From positions 1 through 54,252 of the forward strand of contig JAXMCI010000048.1 of NCBI GenBank assembly GCA_046349435.1: a DNA stretch of 54,252 nt, read 5' to 3'. Positions 52,210 to 54,252 of this stretch are shown here, piece after piece. This DNA is from JAXMCI01 sp046349435. GTDB taxonomy: Bacteria; Pseudomonadota; Alphaproteobacteria; Dongiales; Dongiaceae. The translations under genes and the position numbers were made by a program. The notes beneath the pieces were generated by a model that did no database searches, was not told the DNA's origin, and saw nothing but the letters and a program-made list of their open reading frames with translations. Numbering within the stretch: position 1 is the first letter of the stretch; the number at the start of each line of letters is the position of its first letter.

Positions 52210-52889
52210 CCGACGCCGTGGACCGTCTGGATCAGGCGGGGTGAGGCCGGATCCTTCTCGATCTTGCGGCGCAGCCGGCCGACCAGCACGTCGATCGTGC
52301 GGTCGAGCGGATCGCGGTCGCGGCCGCTCACCTGGTCGATCAGGCTGTCCCGGGTCAGCACCCGGCCACGCCGGCGCACGAAGGCGGCGAGCAGCTCGAA
52401 CTCCGCCCGGGTCAGCCGCACCTCCTCGCCGGCGGGCGAGGTCAGGGTCCAGTGCGGGATGTCGATCACCCAGCCCTCGAAGGCATGGCGGGTGTCCTCC
52501 TCCGAGGCCCGCCGGGCCGCCGCCACCCGGCGGGCGAGGTTCTTGGTCCGGGGCAGCAGCTCGCGCATGTTGTAGGGCTTGGTGACGTAGTCGTCGGCGC
52601 CGAGCTCCAGCGCCACGATGCGGTCGACCTGGTCGTCGCGGCTGGTCACCATGATGACGCCGACCTCGGACCGGCGGCGCAGCTCGCGCAGCAGCGACAG
52701 CCCGTCCTCCCCCGGCAGGTTGATGTCGAGCATCACCACGTCGACGTCGCCGGCGGCCAGGATGCGCCGCATCGCGTCGCCGTTCTCGGCCTCGGAGACG
52801 CGGTGGTTCTCGCGCGCCAGATAGGCGGCCAGCGTCTGGCGTCCCACCGGGTCGTCCTCGACGACCAGCACGTGATGGCTCCTCGGCAC
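52191..52889 (-). CDS. OmpR-family response regulator (TorR/DorR-like)
   Basis: A 232-residue two-domain regulator. The receiver (1-120) has the acidic pair in VLVVEDDP, phosphoacceptor D55 in VVMLDINLPGEDG, T in IMVTSRDD and K in YVTKPYNMREL. The C-terminal winged helix (about 135-230) has EVRLTRAEFELLAAFVRRRG, the recognition region RTIDVLVGRLRRKIEKDP and the terminal IQTVHGVGYVF. It is closest in look to TorR. It starts at a GTG (52889) preceded by GGGAGA. It is divergent from the pentaheme cytochrome gene, and the region between holds three regularly spaced direct repeats, its probable targets. It converges with the kinase gene. Confidence 0.9.
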   Translation of the reverse strand: MPRSHHVLVVEDDPVGRQTLAAYLARENHRVSEAENGDAMRRILAAGDVDVVMLDINLPGEDGLSLLRELRRRSEVGVIMVTSRDDQVDRIVALELGADDYVTKPYNMRELLPRTKNLARRVAAARRASEEDTRHAFEGWVIDIPHWTLTSPAGEEVRLTRAEFELLAAFVRRRGRVLTRDSLIDQVSGRDRDPLDRTIDVLVGRLRRKIEKDPASPRLIQTVHGVGYVFTG

Positions 52890-52942
52890 CGCGTCTCCCT
52901 GCTTGCAAGAGCCCGGGCCGTCGCCCAGGCCGCCCCCGGCCG

Positions 52943-53017
52943 TTTTCAGTCCATTTACAAGTTTCTATAGCGCATTCACCACCGGCCGAAAGCCCATTCA
53001 CCCCCGGCGCGCATAGT
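52943..53017 (+). promoter_or_regulatory. Putative TorR/DorR operators and torC-type promoter
   Basis: Three direct repeats, CCATTTAC (52951-52958), GCATTCAC (52972-52979) and CCATTCAC (52994-53001), start 21 and 22 bp apart, that is, on the same face of the helix. They end just upstream of a -10-like CATAGT (53012-53017), consistent with an activated promoter whose -35 is replaced by the regulator. A second possible promoter, TTTTCA-17 bp-TATAGC, lies at 52943-52971. The repeats share TTCA with the E. coli tor box (CTGTTCATAT). Binding is inferred from position and periodicity. Confidence 0.6.
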
Positions 53018-53043
53018 CCCTGCGCGCGGGAGGGACGGCAGCG

Positions 53044-54222
53044 GTGCTGAGGAGCGGCAAGTTCTGGGGAACGGCACTTGTGCTGGCGATCGGCGCGATG
53101 GTCGGCGTGATCGGCTGGGGCGGCTTCAACTGGGCCATGGAGTCGACCAACAGCGTCTCCTTCTGCACCTCGTGCCACGAGATGCGCGACACCGTCTATC
53201 CCGAGTACATGGCCTCGATCCACTACAGCAACCCGGCCGGCGTGCGGGCGATCTGCTCCGACTGCCACGTGCCGAAGGAGTGGACCCACAAGGTCATCCG
53301 CAAGATCCAGGCGACCGGCGAGCTCTATCACAAGCTGGTCGGCACCATCGACACCAAGGAGAAGTTCGAGGCCGAGCGGCTGGCGCTCGCCCGCGAGGTC
53401 TGGGCGACGATGAAGGCGACCGACAGCCGCGAGTGCCGCAACTGCCACAGCTTCGCGGCGATGGACTTCCACAAGCAGCGGCCCAAGGCGGCCGAGGCGA
53501 TGCAGAAGGCGATGAAGGACGGCGCGACCTGCATCGACTGCCACAAGGGCATCGCCCACAAGCTCCCCGACATGACCGCCGGCTACCGCACGCTGTTCGC
53601 CGCGCTGACGGCGAGCGCCCGGACGCTGTCGGCCAGGCCCGGCGACACGGTCTGGACGCTCGCCACCATCCCCTTCGCGCTCGACAGGCCGGACGGCGCC
53701 GAGATCTCGCCCGCCGCCGGCAAGATCCTGCCGGAGACGCCGCTCAAGGTGCTCGAGCGCGACGGCGAACGGTTGCGCGTGCGGCTCGAAGGCTGGCAGC
53801 AGCAGGGCGCCGAGCGGGTCATCTACACGCTCCAGGGCAAGCGCATCTTCGCCGCCGCCCTCACCCCCGGCGCCATCGAGAAGGTCGAGCCCGGCAAGGC
53901 GATGACCGATCCCGACACCGACCAGGTGTGGACCCCGGTCGGGCTGGAGGCCTGGGTGATCGCGGGCACGCTGGTCGGCGACCGCGACCGGCTCTTCGCC
54001 TACGGCGCCGAGCTCTATGGCGGCACCTGCGGGATCTGCCACTCGCTGCCGCCGCCCGGCAACTACCTCGCCAACCAGTGGATCGGCAACCTCGACGCGA
54101 TGAAGCGCTTCGTCTCGCTCGACGACGAGCAGTTTCGCTTCCTGCAGAAATACGTCCAGCTGAACGCCCAGGACACCGGCGCCCGCCCGCCCGGCGGCGC
54201 CGCCAAGGCAGCCACGCCATGA
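53044..54222 (+). CDS. torC: Pentaheme c-type cytochrome TorC/DorC (NapC/NirT family)
   Basis: A 392-residue membrane-anchored periplasmic cytochrome. The N-terminal helix is residues 9-30. Four NapC-type haem sites follow: C41-H45 (CTSCH), C71-H75 (CSDCH), C131-H135 (CRNCH) and C163-H167 (CIDCH). A fifth sits in the C-terminal domain, C329-H333 (CGICH), which distinguishes TorC/DorC from four-haem NapC. It carries electrons from quinol to a periplasmic TMAO or DMSO reductase. It starts at a GTG with GGGAGGG at 53028-53034. The stop overlaps the ATG of the next gene by 4 bp. The symbol dorC would be equally apt. Confidence 0.92.
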   Translation: MLRSGKFWGTALVLAIGAMVGVIGWGGFNWAMESTNSVSFCTSCHEMRDTVYPEYMASIHYSNPAGVRAICSDCHVPKEWTHKVIRKIQATGELYHKLVGTIDTKEKFEAERLALAREVWATMKATDSRECRNCHSFAAMDFHKQRPKAAEAMQKAMKDGATCIDCHKGIAHKLPDMTAGYRTLFAALTASARTLSARPGDTVWTLATIPFALDRPDGAEISPAAGKILPETPLKVLERDGERLRVRLEGWQQQGAERVIYTLQGKRIFAAALTPGAIEKVEPGKAMTDPDTDQVWTPVGLEAWVIAGTLVGDRDRLFAYGAELYGGTCGICHSLPPPGNYLANQWIGNLDAMKRFVSLDDEQFRFLQKYVQLNAQDTGARPPGGAAKAATP

Positions 54223-54252
54223 GCCGCGCGCTCGTCCTGCCCGCCGACCTGC
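54219..54252 (+). CDS. Next gene of the torC operon, first 11 codons only
   Basis: The ATG at 54219 overlaps the torC stop codon (ATGA) and the frame stays open to the window edge, giving MSRALVLPADL. By analogy with dorCDA and torCAD operons it should be either a TorD-type maturation chaperone or the molybdoenzyme itself. The absence of a twin-arginine signal in the first residues slightly favours the chaperone, but 11 residues cannot decide. Confidence 0.5.
   Translation, partial: MSRALVLPADL

Noticed and set aside
49618..54042. Very long open frames opposite known genes, here about 1474 codons on the minus strand; a similar one of about 1074 codons lies at 1016-4240
   Set aside because: They lie antisense to well-supported genes, have Arg/Gln/Pro/His-rich low-complexity translations and arise from the lack of stop codons in very GC-rich DNA.

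Overview
The window is about 54 kb of very GC-rich DNA with strong G/C preference at third codon positions. It contains no rRNA, tRNA, CRISPR array, transposase or phage gene that I can recognise. Gene content points to an alphaproteobacterium, probably near the Rhodospirillales: a moxR-DUF58-DUF4159 operon, a ycjX-ycjF pair, a TspO protein, amidase-signature enzymes beside a peptide-type ABC transporter, and a Tor/Dor-type respiratory locus. The taxonomic placement is inference from gene content and base composition, not from a marker gene.

Layout. 1-6.8 kb: 3' end of moxR, a DUF58 protein, two large membrane-anchored proteins of the aerotolerance (Bat-like) type, then TspO. 6.8-8.5 kb: a LysR regulator divergent from wrbA. 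8.5-9.1 kb: a BrnT/BrnA toxin-antitoxin pair with an inverted-repeat promoter. 9.2-13.6 kb: an isocitrate lyase/PEP mutase-family enzyme, a 255-residue protein of unknown function, a Sel1-repeat protein, a DHA2-type MFS exporter and a 75-residue protein. 13.9-19.5 kb: a single-domain response regulator, ycjX/ycjF, a second LysR regulator and a porin followed by a strong hairpin. 19.7-21.5 kb: small exported or hypothetical proteins, one of them (CHRD domain) apparently frameshifted.

21.6-30.0 kb: two translationally coupled amidases divergent from a complete five-gene peptide/nickel-type ABC importer; together they look like an uptake-and-hydrolysis module for an amide. 30.1-34.6 kb: a lytic transglycosylase, an aldehyde dehydrogenase, an SDR and an aldo/keto reductase. 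A degenerate copy of the 3' end of the last ABC gene lies upstream of the aldehyde dehydrogenase. 34.7-41.5 kb: four glycosyltransferases around a 22-bp palindrome, plus a multi-frameshifted membrane protein that looks like a pseudogene or a run of consensus errors. 41.5-44.9 kb: a TPR protein, then a minus-strand operon of a COG4280-type membrane protein, a small membrane protein, the fluoride channel CrcB and a universal stress protein. 44.9-45.5 kb: a gene-free patch of nested repeats. 45.5-48.2 kb: ketopantoate reductase-family enzyme divergent from a RocB-like M20 peptidase.

48.4-54.25 kb: an Fe-S/CCG-domain oxidoreductase, a soluble hybrid histidine kinase (PAS-HisKA-HATPase-REC-Hpt), a convergent OmpR-type response regulator and a pentaheme TorC/DorC cytochrome that opens an operon running off the window. 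The regulator-cytochrome intergenic region carries three CATTCAC-type direct repeats 21-22 bp apart, probable operator sites. The most interesting items are this respiratory regulatory locus, the amidase/ABC module with the duplicated gene end beside it, and the nested repeat island at 45.1-45.4 kb.
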